A DNA stretch of 8,378 nt from JAEXNA01 sp050486105 (lineage in GTDB: Bacteria > Vulcanimicrobiota > Xenobia > Xenobiales > JADMJV01): contig JBJHCR010000286.1 of NCBI GenBank assembly GCA_050486105.1, positions 1-8,378 on the forward strand, in the 5' to 3' direction. A program made the position numbers and the translations under genes. Shown piece by piece: positions 1 through 6,034 of the stretch. Numbering within the stretch: the stretch's first letter is position 1; each line of letters starts with the position of its first letter. The notes beneath the pieces were generated by a model. It saw nothing but the letters and a program-made list of their open reading frames with translations. It made no database searches and was not told the origin of the DNA.

Positions 1-654
1 GACCTTCTCCAAGCGTTCTTCTGTAAGTTTGGGATTCTGACCACAGCGGCCTAAACGCTCCGGTCTGGCTTGATGGCAAAGGTGGATGTCGGTCTGGACC
101 AATCCGGGACAGAGCAAGGTGAGCCCAACTCTGGTTTCTCGGAGTTCCCCTCTCAGCGACTCGGTCAGTCCGCGAACGGCAAACTTGCTGGCCGTATAGA
201 GGGCCGGAGGCCCAGGAAGGAAGGCAGCCATGGAGCCGGTGTTGACGATCCAACCCTCTTCTCCCGTTGCCAACATGCGGGGAAGAAATGTGGCCAGACC
301 ATTGAGGACGCCCCCGAGATTGACTTCCATAACCCAGTCTAGGTCATCGTAGCTCGATTCGGCGAGCGAGGTAAACAGATTGACTCCCGCGTTGTTAATA
401 AGGATTTGCACCGGCCCTAGGTCAGCCTCGACCTTTTCGGCCACTTCATGCCAGATTTGACGTTCGGTGACATCGAGTTGATGAAAACTGCATTGACCCA
501 AACCCTGGAGACGCTCTTGAGCCCTTTGCAGCCGGTCTTCTTGGCGATCGGTGACGGCCACCTTTGCGCCTTCTTCCAAGAGCGCAGCGGCTATCCCAAG
601 CCCTATGCCGCTGCCCGCACCGGTCACCAGGGCCACTGTCTTGGGAATCTCCAT
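1..654 (-). CDS. Classical short-chain dehydrogenase/reductase (SDR), 3' end cut by window edge
   Basis: NAD(P)-dependent oxidoreductase with a Rossmann fold; the substrate cannot be told. Seen: 218 residues read without a stop from ATG at 654 to the left edge, so perhaps 30-60 C-terminal residues are missing compared with the usual 250-280. Motifs in order: cofactor loop TGAGSGIG (residues 11-18); acidic D36 at the end of the second strand, which in this family favours NAD(H); D61-V62; NNAG (87-90); N112, S141, Y153 and K157 as the complete Asn-Ser-Tyr-Lys catalytic set; and a CPG..V.T segment (182-188). It looks intact and active, and cytoplasmic. An AGGAG (672-676, minus strand) lies 17 bases before the ATG, rather far, so the start is good but not certain. 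It is divergent from the luciferase-like gene at 850, and its leader would include the inverted repeat at 710-769 if transcription begins beyond that. Confidence 0.95.
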   Translation of the reverse strand, partial: MEIPKTVALVTGAGSGIGLGIAAALLEEGAKVAVTDRQEDRLQRAQERLQGLGQCSFHQLDVTERQIWHEVAEKVEADLGPVQILINNAGVNLFTSLAESSYDDLDWVMEVNLGGVLNGLATFLPRMLATGEEGWIVNTGSMAAFLPGPPALYTASKFAVRGLTESLRGELRETRVGLTLLCPGLVQTDIHLCHQARPERLGRCGQNPKLTEERLEKV

Positions 655-709
655 AGGCAGAAAATCGTTCGCTCCTTTCCGGCCTGAGCCTCTCCCTTAG
701 GATTGAGAA

Positions 710-769
710 CCGTGGAACCTGTGCGCCGAATCCACCACATTGAGACGATTCGGCGCACAGGCTCCAAGG
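710..769. repeat. Long inverted repeat (hairpin) in the divergent intergenic region
   Basis: Arms 718-732 (begins CCTGTGCGCC) and 747-761 are perfect 15-base reverse complements around a 14-base loop (733-746). The pairing continues outward to 710/769 with two mismatches (712/767 and 717/762), giving 23-base arms. It lies between the SDR gene starting at 654 (minus) and the oxidoreductase starting at 850 (plus), so it is downstream of neither and is unlikely to be an ordinary terminator. Possible roles are an operator or large dyad serving both promoters, a leader hairpin in one or both mRNAs, or a small palindromic repeat element. The rest of 655-849 shows no promoter I would defend. The hexamer TTAGGA flanks the repeat at 697-702 and 778-783. 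Confidence 0.85.
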
Positions 770-849
770 AGTTTGATTTAGGACTTTTCCCAGAGACGGG
801 TTTTGGGATCCCCGAAAGACTCCAGGACTTTGGGAAGAAAGGTGCGGTC

Positions 850-1665
850 ATGAGCATCCGCATCGGAGTCCAGCTTCACCCCCAGCACTGCTCCTACTCC
901 CAGATCATTCGGGCAGCCCAGGAGATCGACCAACTGGGCTGCGATACCTTGTGGACCTGGGATCACTTCTTTCCCATGTATGGAGAAACGGGAGCCCCCA
1001 TTCCCACTCGAAAAATCCCCGAGAACCTTCCTGAGCAAGGGTTTCACTTCGAGGGTTGGACGTTGCTCACCGCCATGGCCTGCCACACTCGTCATATAGA
1101 GATTGGCATGTTGGTCAGCGCCAACCCGTATCGAAATCCACAACTTCTCGCCGACATGGCTCGGACCTTAGACCACATCTCCGAAGGACGGCTGATCTTG
1201 GGCCTCGGAGCCGGCTGGTATGACAAGGACCACCAAGAGTACGGCTTCCCCTTTGAAGGTGCTGCCGTCCGGGCAAGAAATCTGGAGCGCAGCTTGCACA
1301 AGATCCGTGAGCGACTCTCTCGACTCGACCCCCCTCCTACTCGGCGACCGCTGCCGCTCCTCATCGGTGGAGGAGGTGAGCGTATTACCCTGAGACTGGC
1401 CGCCGAATACGCTCAGATCTGGAACGGTGCCGGTCCGCCCGAGGTGATCGCCCACAAGATCTCCGTGCTGAAGCGCTGGTGCGAACGAGTAGGACGGGAC
1501 TTCCAAACCTTGGAAACCTCGGTGTTGACTTACGATTTGGAGCTGAGCCTCCTGGAACAGTACCGGCAAGCAGGAGTCACTCATCTGATGGTCGGCCTAG
1601 GCACCCCCTTCGACCTTGAAGCAGTTCGAGCCGTTCTCCGATGGCGGGACCAGCTCAAGCCCTAG
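850..1665 (+). CDS. Luciferase-like (LLM class) flavin/F420-dependent oxidoreductase
   Basis: Predicted TIM-barrel oxidoreductase of the bacterial luciferase superfamily, 271 residues. It is closest in motif pattern to the group usually annotated as LLM class F420-dependent (Rv1855c-like), which uses F420 or FMN; the substrate is unknown. Seen: N-terminal strand IRIGVQ; DTLWTWDHFFP (about 36-46); EGWTLLTAMA with the following IGMLVSANPYRNPQLLA block; the SEGRLILGLGAGWY stretch followed by DKDHQEYG; and PLLIGGGGERITLRLAAEYA with a following WN. The reading frame is open back to a TTG at 703, but those 49 extra codons run through the inverted repeat. ATG 850 has AAAGG (838-842) seven bases upstream and starts exactly where the family does. 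The stretch between the YG.PF block and the GGGGE block is short, with none of the longer insert of many relatives. The 3' end overlaps the convergent glycosyltransferase gene by 11 bases. Confidence 0.93.
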   Translation: MSIRIGVQLHPQHCSYSQIIRAAQEIDQLGCDTLWTWDHFFPMYGETGAPIPTRKIPENLPEQGFHFEGWTLLTAMACHTRHIEIGMLVSANPYRNPQLLADMARTLDHISEGRLILGLGAGWYDKDHQEYGFPFEGAAVRARNLERSLHKIRERLSRLDPPPTRRPLPLLIGGGGERITLRLAAEYAQIWNGAGPPEVIAHKISVLKRWCERVGRDFQTLETSVLTYDLELSLLEQYRQAGVTHLMVGLGTPFDLEAVRAVLRWRDQLKP

Positions 1666-2932
1666 AGGGCCTGGATCTCAATACCGGGCAGCCGGTGCGG
1701 AGCACGTCTTCTATGATCTCGGCCGCCCGACTCCGGCCATTGAAGGCGGCAATGCTTGCCTGAAACTCCCGAGCTTTGGCCCGAAAGTTCTCCTCTGTTA
1801 AGACCCGTTCCACCGCTTGCCGCAGGCCGAGAGCGGTACATTCCTGGGCCGGAATCACCAATCCCGTCTGGCTCCAAGCGATCCGAGCGGCCACTCCGGG
1901 TTGGTCGTGACTGATGGGCAAAGCAACCATAGGAACCCCCGCTGTCAGGCACTCCAAGGTCGAATTCATGCCGGCGTGGGTGATCATCAAACTGGCTCGC
2001 TCGAGCACCTCCAACTGGGGTGCCGTAGGCACGACCACCGCGTCCACAGGAGACCCTGGAAGCTCTATCTCGGCAGCGCCCCCTAAAGAGAGCACCAACT
2101 GCAGGTCCAAACCTTGCACCGCCTCCAGAATGCTCTGGTAAAGTGGTCGCTGGCGCTGCTGGGCTGTTCCCAGACTGGCATAGAGCAGGGGTTTGCCGTT
2201 TAATCGCTCCCAGGGAAAGGGCACAGTTCGGCGATCTCCGGCACGGGCGAAGGGTCCGGTGAAGTGAAAACAGCCTGGAAGGGAGTTTCGGGGAAACTCA
2301 AAGCCTTCGGGTTGCTGGGAAATCTGGGCCAACTGGGACCAGATTTCATCATAGCTGAACGGAGGCATGCCGTGGGTCGCACGATATGCATCGAGGGCCT
2401 CGAGGTAGGGGCGCACCAGGCGGCTCAAAGTGCTCGGAGGGGGCTTCTCAGTCGAGCCATCGGCGATCTCTTCTTCGACTTTGCCATCGTAGCCCGGCAC
2501 CCCCGCTTCGGGATTGCGCAGCAAACATACGGCCACGGTCACAAACGGGAGCTCTAGCCGTGAGGCTAGGGTGGCCGCTCCGTAATCCAATTGGTCGATC
2601 AGCAACAGATCCAAAGGATGCTTGCGCAATGCGTCTTCCCCGTGCTGCAACAGCACTCCACAGAGTTCCTGAGAGATGCCCAGAGCCGTTTCAAAGGCCG
2701 CCTCACCGGTCAACTCGCTCAGCCTATGCTGGCGCTGGGCGAAATAAGAGGCGGGGAAAACCCCTTCAGCGTAGGCTTGAAAGCGGCAGCCAAGAGCTTC
2801 GATACGGGGAGCAAACTCCGGCACATGCCAAAACGAAACCTGATGTCCCCGGGAACTCAACTCCTGAGCCAAACTTGCTAGAGGGTTCAGGTGTCCGGAC
2901 CAAGGAAGAGAAAAAATACCGATGTTTGCCAT
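1655..2932 (-). CDS. MGT/CrtX-like GT1 family glycosyltransferase
   Basis: GT-B fold, UDP-glycosyltransferase-like enzyme of 425 residues, the full length for this family; it transfers a sugar from a nucleotide donor to a small lipophilic acceptor. Seen: N-terminal acceptor domain beginning MANIGIFSLPWSGHLNPLAS, with H14 at the position of the catalytic His of GT1 enzymes; LLIDQLDYGAAT (110-121); SLGT (253-256) opening the donor domain; PQLEVLERASLMITHAGMNS (305-324); and DQPGVAARI (343-351) of the nucleotide-sugar site. HAG replaces the commoner HGG, as also in carotenoid glucosyltransferase CrtX and cyanobacterial relatives. No signal peptide or membrane segment is apparent, so it is cytoplasmic or peripheral. 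ATG 2932 is chosen because the domain begins there; a GTG at 2947 is also possible and lies closer to the GGG-rich stretch upstream. No carotenoid gene is visible, so the acceptor (carotenoid, macrolide, sterol-like lipid) is open. Confidence 0.93.
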   Translation of the reverse strand: MANIGIFSLPWSGHLNPLASLAQELSSRGHQVSFWHVPEFAPRIEALGCRFQAYAEGVFPASYFAQRQHRLSELTGEAAFETALGISQELCGVLLQHGEDALRKHPLDLLLIDQLDYGAATLASRLELPFVTVAVCLLRNPEAGVPGYDGKVEEEIADGSTEKPPPSTLSRLVRPYLEALDAYRATHGMPPFSYDEIWSQLAQISQQPEGFEFPRNSLPGCFHFTGPFARAGDRRTVPFPWERLNGKPLLYASLGTAQQRQRPLYQSILEAVQGLDLQLVLSLGGAAEIELPGSPVDAVVVPTAPQLEVLERASLMITHAGMNSTLECLTAGVPMVALPISHDQPGVAARIAWSQTGLVIPAQECTALGLRQAVERVLTEENFRAKAREFQASIAAFNGRSRAAEIIEDVLRTGCPVLRSRPSRA

Positions 2933-3025
2933 AGTTTGGTGCACCACCCTTGCCAGTAAATCCTCAGGCGAACCTCGGCTGACGTTGCGCTCCTACCCCA
3001 GATTTCCAGGATTCTAGCAAGGATT

Positions 3026-3043
3026 CCCCTAGAGGGGACCCCT
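3026..3043. promoter_or_regulatory. Short G/C palindromic motif before the GT2 gene
   Basis: The 18-base stretch CCCCTAGAGGGGACCCCT contains alternating complementary blocks: CCCC (3026-3029) can pair with GGGG (3034-3037), or AGGGG (3033-3037) with CCCCT (3039-3043). It lies 25 bases before the GTG start at 3068, within the divergent region 2933-3067. The two pairings exclude each other. An operator half-site arrangement or chance are both possible; no function is claimed. Nothing else in that divergent region stands out. Confidence 0.35.
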
Positions 3044-3067
3044 GCCCTCCGACGAACGGAGCCCACG

Positions 3068-4003
3068 GTGTCTGTGGTTCGACTCTCTATCATTGTTCCG
3101 GTCCCGCGTCGAGATCGTCGACCGGCGGTGCTGGATAGTCTGGGAGAAGGTGTTGGTCTTGGCTTAGTAGAGGTGCTGGTACCGGTGGGGCGTTGCCCCT
3201 CGCACCAGCGAAACCAGGCCGCCAAGCAGGCCACAAGCGAGATACTCTATTTCCTCGACGATGACAGCCGGGTCTCGGCCTCAGAGCTCCAGCGCATGCT
3301 GAAGACGTTCGAAGAACTGCAGGCCGCAGCCCTGGGTGGGCCGGCCGTCACTCACCAGGGCGCTAGCTTCTTCGAGCGCTGCGTGGGAGAGGTCATGGCC
3401 ACCCCCTTCGGGTCTCAGGCGGTGCGAGCTCGAGCGGTCCCGGTGGGCAAGCTGCGCCGGGTAGAGGGAGAGGAATTGGTAACCTGCAATCTGCTGATCC
3501 GGCGCCATGCCTTTTTCCAAGTGGATGGTTTCGACGAAGGGATCTACCCGAGCGAAGATGTGGACCTGATGAGGCGACTCAGCGTTCTCGGTGCAGTTCT
3601 GTATTACGACCCGAAAGCCAAAGTGGAGCGGACCAGAAGGCGAACGCCATGGCAGTTTGCCCGTCAGTTCGCCGCCTATGGGCAAGGGCGTGGATTGCGC
3701 TTCTTTCGTCACTTCAGACTGGCCGATCTGGGCTTTCTTCTGCCCACCTTGCTGCTCTTGAACATCGTACTCTGGCCCTGGGTGCCCGATCTCGGCTTGC
3801 GCCTATATGGATTTGGAGTGATCGGTGCTGGGCTTTGGAGCGCCATTCAATGCCGTTCTCCTTTGGTTGGTCTGGTAGCTTTGGGATTGCTCCCTCTTCA
3901 CCATCTAGCCTATGGTTTTGGAATGCTGATGGGCCTATTTGGGCGCAAGCCAAGGCTTGAGGGTGAAGTGGAAGTGGTGGAGCGGTATGAACTTCGTCTT
4001 TGA
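3068..4003 (+). CDS. GT2 family glycosyltransferase with C-terminal membrane segments
   Basis: GT-A fold, inverting nucleotide-sugar glycosyltransferase, 311 residues; donor and acceptor unknown. Seen: first strand LSIIVPV (6-12); a PSHQRNQAAKQA stretch (44-55) rather than the usual VDDGS segment; the metal-binding LDDDS (63-67); the FFERCVGEVMATPFGS block (101-116); EELVTCNLLIRR (135-146) followed by GFDEGIYPSEDVDLMRRL (154-171), whose E163-D164 supply the probable catalytic base. These last blocks match a GT2 subgroup that typically reads CNLAIRR and YPNEEN there. Two or three hydrophobic segments (about 218-240, 245-260 and 266-292) anchor the C-terminus, so the active site sits at the cytoplasmic membrane face. 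GTG 3068 has GGAG (3058-3061) six bases upstream. It forms an operon with the HprK-like gene, overlapping it by 17 bases. Confidence 0.9.
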   Translation: MSVVRLSIIVPVPRRDRRPAVLDSLGEGVGLGLVEVLVPVGRCPSHQRNQAAKQATSEILYFLDDDSRVSASELQRMLKTFEELQAAALGGPAVTHQGASFFERCVGEVMATPFGSQAVRARAVPVGKLRRVEGEELVTCNLLIRRHAFFQVDGFDEGIYPSEDVDLMRRLSVLGAVLYYDPKAKVERTRRRTPWQFARQFAAYGQGRGLRFFRHFRLADLGFLLPTLLLLNIVLWPWVPDLGLRLYGFGVIGAGLWSAIQCRSPLVGLVALGLLPLHHLAYGFGMLMGLFGRKPRLEGEVEVVERYELRL

Positions 4004-4964
4004 GAAGAAACTGCTCGGCATTGGTGTCCGGGTTAGCTGCGACGAGCCATCTCTGGTGGAGCGATTAGCCTTCGACTTCGACGGGTTTCCTCAACAGCCA
4101 GTAGACCCGGCCTCTACCCCGGAGGTGGAGTTTCAGGTCCATCTTGAGCCTTACCACCCACCTGCGGACCTTAGAGAGAGCTTCCGTGGCCCCACGGGAG
4201 TATGCTTCGACCAGAAGGAGATTCGCCATATTCTCTATCCTGGCCCTGTCTGGATTCGATTCTCCCACCTCCAACAGCGAGGAACGGTTTACGGTGAGGA
4301 TCTCGAAGCGGTGTACGAACGGTTGTACTTGAGCCTGCTATCGCGCCTAGGGGAACGTCTTGAGACAGCCGGTCTCCACCGCCTCCACGGACTGGCCTTG
4401 GACTCCCCTTGGGGCACCTGCCTTTTCTTGATGCGGGCCGGAGTCGGCAAATCGAATCTGGCCTACAGTCTGCTCCAGAGGCCCGGCTGGCGCTTGATCT
4501 CTGAGGACACCCCCTTGCTGGACGCTGGGGGCCGGCTTCATCCCTTCCCGTTTCGTTTGGGCCTTCGAAGGCAGGGGCTAAACGGAGCCAAAAATCTGGT
4601 CCGAGCCAGCAGTTTTGCTCGAGTCCAGTCGTCTCTGAAGTGCGATTACCTGTTCGCTGGAGCTTGGATCACCGGCGACCACCCCCAAGTTGGAGAACTA
4701 GGCACCTCCCGCGCCCTGGCTCTTCTCTTTCGAGATGGGGTGATCGGTCTGGGAGTCCCTCAAGTCGCCGAGCTTTTCGTGCGCCCTGGCGCCAGAGATC
4801 GACTGCAAAAATTGACCCTGGCCCTACGAAGATTGAGAGCGGTGCTGCCTTTGTTGAAAGCCAGAAAAAACACCATCTTTCTGACCCCCGATGGTGAGCG
4901 CAATTCCGACTTCTTGGAACAGCTCCTGGAGGGAGATCATCGGTGCTCTGGTCGAATTCCGTAG
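3987..4964 (+). CDS. HPr kinase/phosphorylase-like P-loop protein
   Basis: Predicted 325-residue soluble protein resembling the C-terminal kinase domain of HPr kinase/phosphorylase and the HprK-related proteins found next to biosynthetic genes. Its substrate is unknown; nothing links it to HPr. Seen: an N-terminal region of about 125 residues with no motif I recognise; LHRLHGLAL (130-138), as in the strand before the HprK P-loop; the loop MRAGVGKS (149-156), which keeps the AGxGKS end but has M149 where Walker A (GxxxxGKS) starts with glycine; then LISEDTPLLD (170-179), equivalent to the acidic DD segment of HprK; then a C-terminal alpha/beta region. ATG 3987 lies inside the end of the GT2 gene (17-base overlap), with GGAG at 3979-3982, pointing to translational coupling. 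A longer frame opens at 3939 but would run deep into the GT2 gene. The 3' end overlaps the convergent gene by 28 bases. The fold is fairly sure, kinase activity is not. Confidence 0.65.
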   Translation: MNFVFEKKLLGIGVRVSCDEPSLVERLAFDFDGFPQQPVDPASTPEVEFQVHLEPYHPPADLRESFRGPTGVCFDQKEIRHILYPGPVWIRFSHLQQRGTVYGEDLEAVYERLYLSLLSRLGERLETAGLHRLHGLALDSPWGTCLFLMRAGVGKSNLAYSLLQRPGWRLISEDTPLLDAGGRLHPFPFRLGLRRQGLNGAKNLVRASSFARVQSSLKCDYLFAGAWITGDHPQVGELGTSRALALLFRDGVIGLGVPQVAELFVRPGARDRLQKLTLALRRLRAVLPLLKARKNTIFLTPDGERNSDFLEQLLEGDHRCSGRIP

Positions 4965-5665
4965 CGCAAGCTTAGACCCAGGACTTCCATAGGTATGCGC
5001 AGCATGTCCGCTAACAGGAATCGGCTGGGTTCGGAATCCTGCCAGCTTTCCAGGGGCTGCTCATACAAGCGTTCAACCAGAGAACGGTCCCCGTGCACTT
5101 GATAGCGTGCCAACAACTCCACATCAAAAAGCCAGCGCGACAAGAAAGGGGAGCCCCAAAGATGAGGCCATTCGGGAGTGACCCGAAAGAGTTTGGCTCC
5201 ACATTGGGTGTCATAGATGGCAAATCCCAAGAACAAGGACATGACCTTGGCAAAAGCCCGGGCGAGATTACGGCGCAATGGGCGGCGTTGTACGCTTCGG
5301 CCACATAGGGGAACCCGAGCGCCCACCACGATGTCGATATCCGGCCTCCGGTCCAAAACACGGCTGAAATCCAAGACGGCACTCAAGGGAGTTGACAGGT
5401 CTGCGTCCAGAAAACCTATGCGATCGTAACGGGTACTGCAATGTAAAACGCCTTGACGCACGGCCTCCCCTTTACCCACATTTCCGGGCAGAGGCAAAAC
5501 TTTGGCCCAGGAATACCTAGAAAGCTCTTCGGACGTGCCATCGGAGCTGCCGTCATCCACGAATAAGAGATCAAAGTCAGACTCTTGGGAAAACTGTTCA
5601 AAGAGCTCAAACTGAAGTCGGCGTCTCTCATTGAAGCAGGGGACTATCAGAGCTTGCCGATTCAA
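4937..5665 (-). CDS. GT2 glycosyltransferase, dolichyl/polyprenyl-phosphate glucosyltransferase (ALG5/DPM1) type
   Basis: Cytoplasmic-face enzyme expected to move a sugar from a nucleotide donor (UDP-Glc or GDP-Man type) to a polyprenyl phosphate; 242 residues, normal for the bacterial form without a C-terminal membrane domain. Seen: IVPCFNE (7-13), VDDGSSDGT (36-44), GNVGKGEAVRQG (61-72), the metal-binding LDADLSTP (86-93), VGAR (114-117), DTQCGAKLF (152-160) and FDVELL (180-185). This is the full ordered motif set of ALG5/DPM1-like GT2 enzymes. The frame is open to a TTG at 5863, but the 66 extra codons give a Cys/His-rich stretch with no resemblance to the family. The TTG at 5665 sits just before the first strand and has a G-rich Shine-Dalgarno-like run. 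Its product could feed the GT-C enzymes encoded at 6035 and at the right edge (inference). It is convergent with, and overlaps by 28 bases, the HprK-like gene. Confidence 0.88.
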   Translation of the reverse strand: MNRQALIVPCFNERRRLQFELFEQFSQESDFDLLFVDDGSSDGTSEELSRYSWAKVLPLPGNVGKGEAVRQGVLHCSTRYDRIGFLDADLSTPLSAVLDFSRVLDRRPDIDIVVGARVPLCGRSVQRRPLRRNLARAFAKVMSLFLGFAIYDTQCGAKLFRVTPEWPHLWGSPFLSRWLFDVELLARYQVHGDRSLVERLYEQPLESWQDSEPSRFLLADMLRIPMEVLGLSLRYGIRPEHR

Positions 5666-6034
5666 TCTTCCCCCCAAATTTGGATTGAAGCCCAACAACC
5701 ATGGTGCATATCGGTGCGAGAAGTTCGTCTTGAGATGCGAGGGCGAACAGGCTCCAACAACGCTCGCTCCGAAGTACGGCCAATGGGGAGTGTCGGGTTC
5801 GCAGTGGAATTCTTGTCTTTTGAGGGCTTTCCTGTAGGGCTCGGTCAAGGGAACCGATAGCAAGAGTGGAGAGCCACATCATTTCGACCACCCTGATCTC
5901 AGATTTCCTAGGTAGTTCCCATTGATGTATGCTTACGAATTTGAGCCCTCGGGCGCCACTGTCGCAAAGTTCTTTACGCTGGGGATAACTAGGCGACCTA
6001 CTTGCTTCAGACAAAATGACCTTGGGAGGTTGGC
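5666..6034. other. Divergent intergenic region of about 370 bases
   Basis: This region separates the ALG5-like gene (minus) from the GT-C gene (plus) and should hold promoters for both. Frames open here on the minus strand (back to 5863, and one spanning 5628-6014), but their translations have no recognisable motif and overlap each other. On the plus strand a GGGAGG (6024-6029) sits five bases before the GT-C start at 6035. I see no convincing -35/-10 pair, no strong hairpin, no RNA gene and no repeat. It could hide a degraded gene or a small RNA, but nothing in the sequence shows one. Confidence 0.6.
5669..5675 (-). promoter_or_regulatory. G-rich Shine-Dalgarno-like run that decides a TTG start
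   Basis: On the minus strand GGGGGGA lies three bases before the TTG at 5665. The run is long and slightly close. Its position before the codon that precisely opens the GT2 fold supports 5665 over the upstream TTG at 5863. Confidence 0.5.

Noticed and set aside
703..849. N-terminal extension of the LLM oxidoreductase from a TTG at 703
   Set aside because: The 49 codons run through the inverted repeat (giving mirrored PVRRI/IRRTG peptides on both strands) and precede a well-placed ATG with a ribosome binding site at the family's normal start.
1655..2932. Carotenoid glucosyltransferase crtX as a firm gene name
   Set aside because: The HAG and DQPGVAAR motifs fit, but no other carotenoid gene is visible and the wider MGT family shares these motifs.
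2386..2934. Plus-strand open frame of 182 codons antisense to the GT1 gene
   Set aside because: It is Arg/Pro-rich and motif-free; the minus-strand frame has complete GT1 motifs, so this is a shadow.
5628..6014. Minus-strand open frame of 128 codons
   Set aside because: It has no motif or credible composition, and overlaps both the start of the ALG5-like gene and the divergent region.
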